Assembly: GCA_902580945.1 (NCBI GenBank)
Contig: CACHML010000005.1
Coordinates: 30,896 to 94,895 of the forward strand
Direction of reading: 5' to 3'
DNA: 64,000 nt
DNA from: an uncultured Pelagibacteraceae bacterium
Lineage (GTDB): Bacteria; Pseudomonadota; Alphaproteobacteria; Pelagibacterales; Pelagibacteraceae
Each line of letters begins with the position of its first letter. Position 1 is the stretch's first letter. The notes under the pieces are model-generated. The model had not been told where the DNA came from and did not search any database. It saw only the letters and a list, made by a program, of their open reading frames with translations. A program made the translations under genes and the position numbers. Below, piece after piece: positions 63,829 to 64,000 of the stretch.

Positions 63829-64000
63829 TTTTTATAAAATTGAGGAAAAAAATAACATATTTATTCCTAACAAATTTAACGAATCAAAATATTTAAGATA
63901 TTTAAACAAGGATGAATATTCTATTTTAAAAGATGATTTTTTTATAAGTTACAATGTAGAAGATCGTAATTGTAAAATAAATGATGACACATGTTGGAGA
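63806..64000 (+). CDS. Partial ORF running off the window
   Basis: This frame is open from 63806 (a possible TTG start) to the window end, 65 codons, with a soluble, charged composition (KIEEKN, KYLRYLNKDEY) and a CKINDDTC cysteine pair near the end. It overlaps the preceding 69-residue ORF by 23 bases. It is either a separate gene with its start in that region, or the continuation of that ORF after a frameshift. Confidence 0.4.
   Translation, partial: MFSINFINFYKIEEKNNIFIPNKFNESKYLRYLNKDEYSILKDDFFISYNVEDRNCKINDDTCWR

Noticed and set aside
1..64000. Mobile elements, integrases, prophage or CRISPR arrays
   Set aside because: No transposase, integrase, direct repeat array or tRNA-associated duplication seen; composition is uniform.

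Overview
The window looks like a piece of a SAR11-type (Pelagibacterales, marine Alphaproteobacteria) chromosome. The evidence is the very low G+C content, A/T-ending codons, gaps of a few bases or 1-4 base overlaps between genes, no insertion sequence, phage gene or CRISPR array, and a gene set typical of that group: an aprM-aprB-aprA sulfite-oxidation module, sulfoacetaldehyde acetyltransferase, three TRAP transporters, a tripartite tricarboxylate (TctCBA) transporter and a fused SpeD-SpeE. The species assignment is inference from gene content. No stretch over 300 bases lacks a gene; the largest gap (7320-7565) may itself hold a 48-codon membrane ORF.

Layout. 1-3.7 kb: end of an MFS transporter, then a pabB-pabA-pabC-like folate set and a HIT protein. 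3.8-12 kb: sulfur module (aprM, aprB, aprA, an unknown 116-residue protein, a TauE/SafE exporter, divergent suyBA-like and xsc genes), which would release sulfite from C2/C3 sulfonates and then oxidise or export it. 12-16.7 kb: SxtJ-like protein, a 49-residue DUF5989-like protein, a NodU/CmcH carbamoyltransferase, an SGNH hydrolase and an exported alpha/beta hydrolase. 16.7-19.5 kb: first TRAP transporter (minus strand). 19.6-21.7 kb: small membrane protein, GST, lipoprotein, tRNA-Met. 21.7-26.9 kb: apt diverging from a tightly packed operon mtnP-phyH-mtnA-PMH/sulfatase-small membrane protein. 26.9-36 kb: second TRAP transporter split around an FAH-family hydrolase, followed by an extradiol-type VOC protein and an MhpA-like monooxygenase (an apparent aromatic meta-cleavage set), then a BKACE enzyme and an aldolase-SDR fusion. 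36-40.2 kb: SpeD-SpeE fusion, a polar amino acid ABC importer with no local ATPase, and a nitrilase. 40.2-43.4 kb: surface-sugar genes, a TauE protein and an AbrB-type membrane protein. 43.4-47.8 kb: TctCBA transporter and a Tat-exported amine oxidase. 47.8-53 kb: GT4, thioredoxin-like protein, gamma carbonic anhydrase, and three secreted proteins of which two are tandem paralogous zinc-peptidase-like proteins. 53-57.4 kb: PNPOx-like protein, beta-hydroxyacid dehydrogenase, MFS, rpoZ, CaiB CoA-transferase. 57.5-61.7 kb: third TRAP transporter with malonyl-CoA decarboxylase (probable malonate use). 61.7-64 kb: dusA, TauE, and a membrane gene that may be frameshifted at the window edge.

Two themes link regions. 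First, SpeD-SpeE produces methylthioadenosine, which MtnP splits into adenine (recycled by Apt) and methylthioribose-1-phosphate (used by MtnA). Second, the genes for periplasmic binding proteins are followed by strong hairpins before the next gene; in two cases the hairpin abuts or contains the start codon of the membrane subunit, suggesting built-in differential expression of binding protein and permease. The most novel-looking item is the secreted trio at 50.4-52.8 kb with a shared HExxHxxG-x12-H zinc signature.
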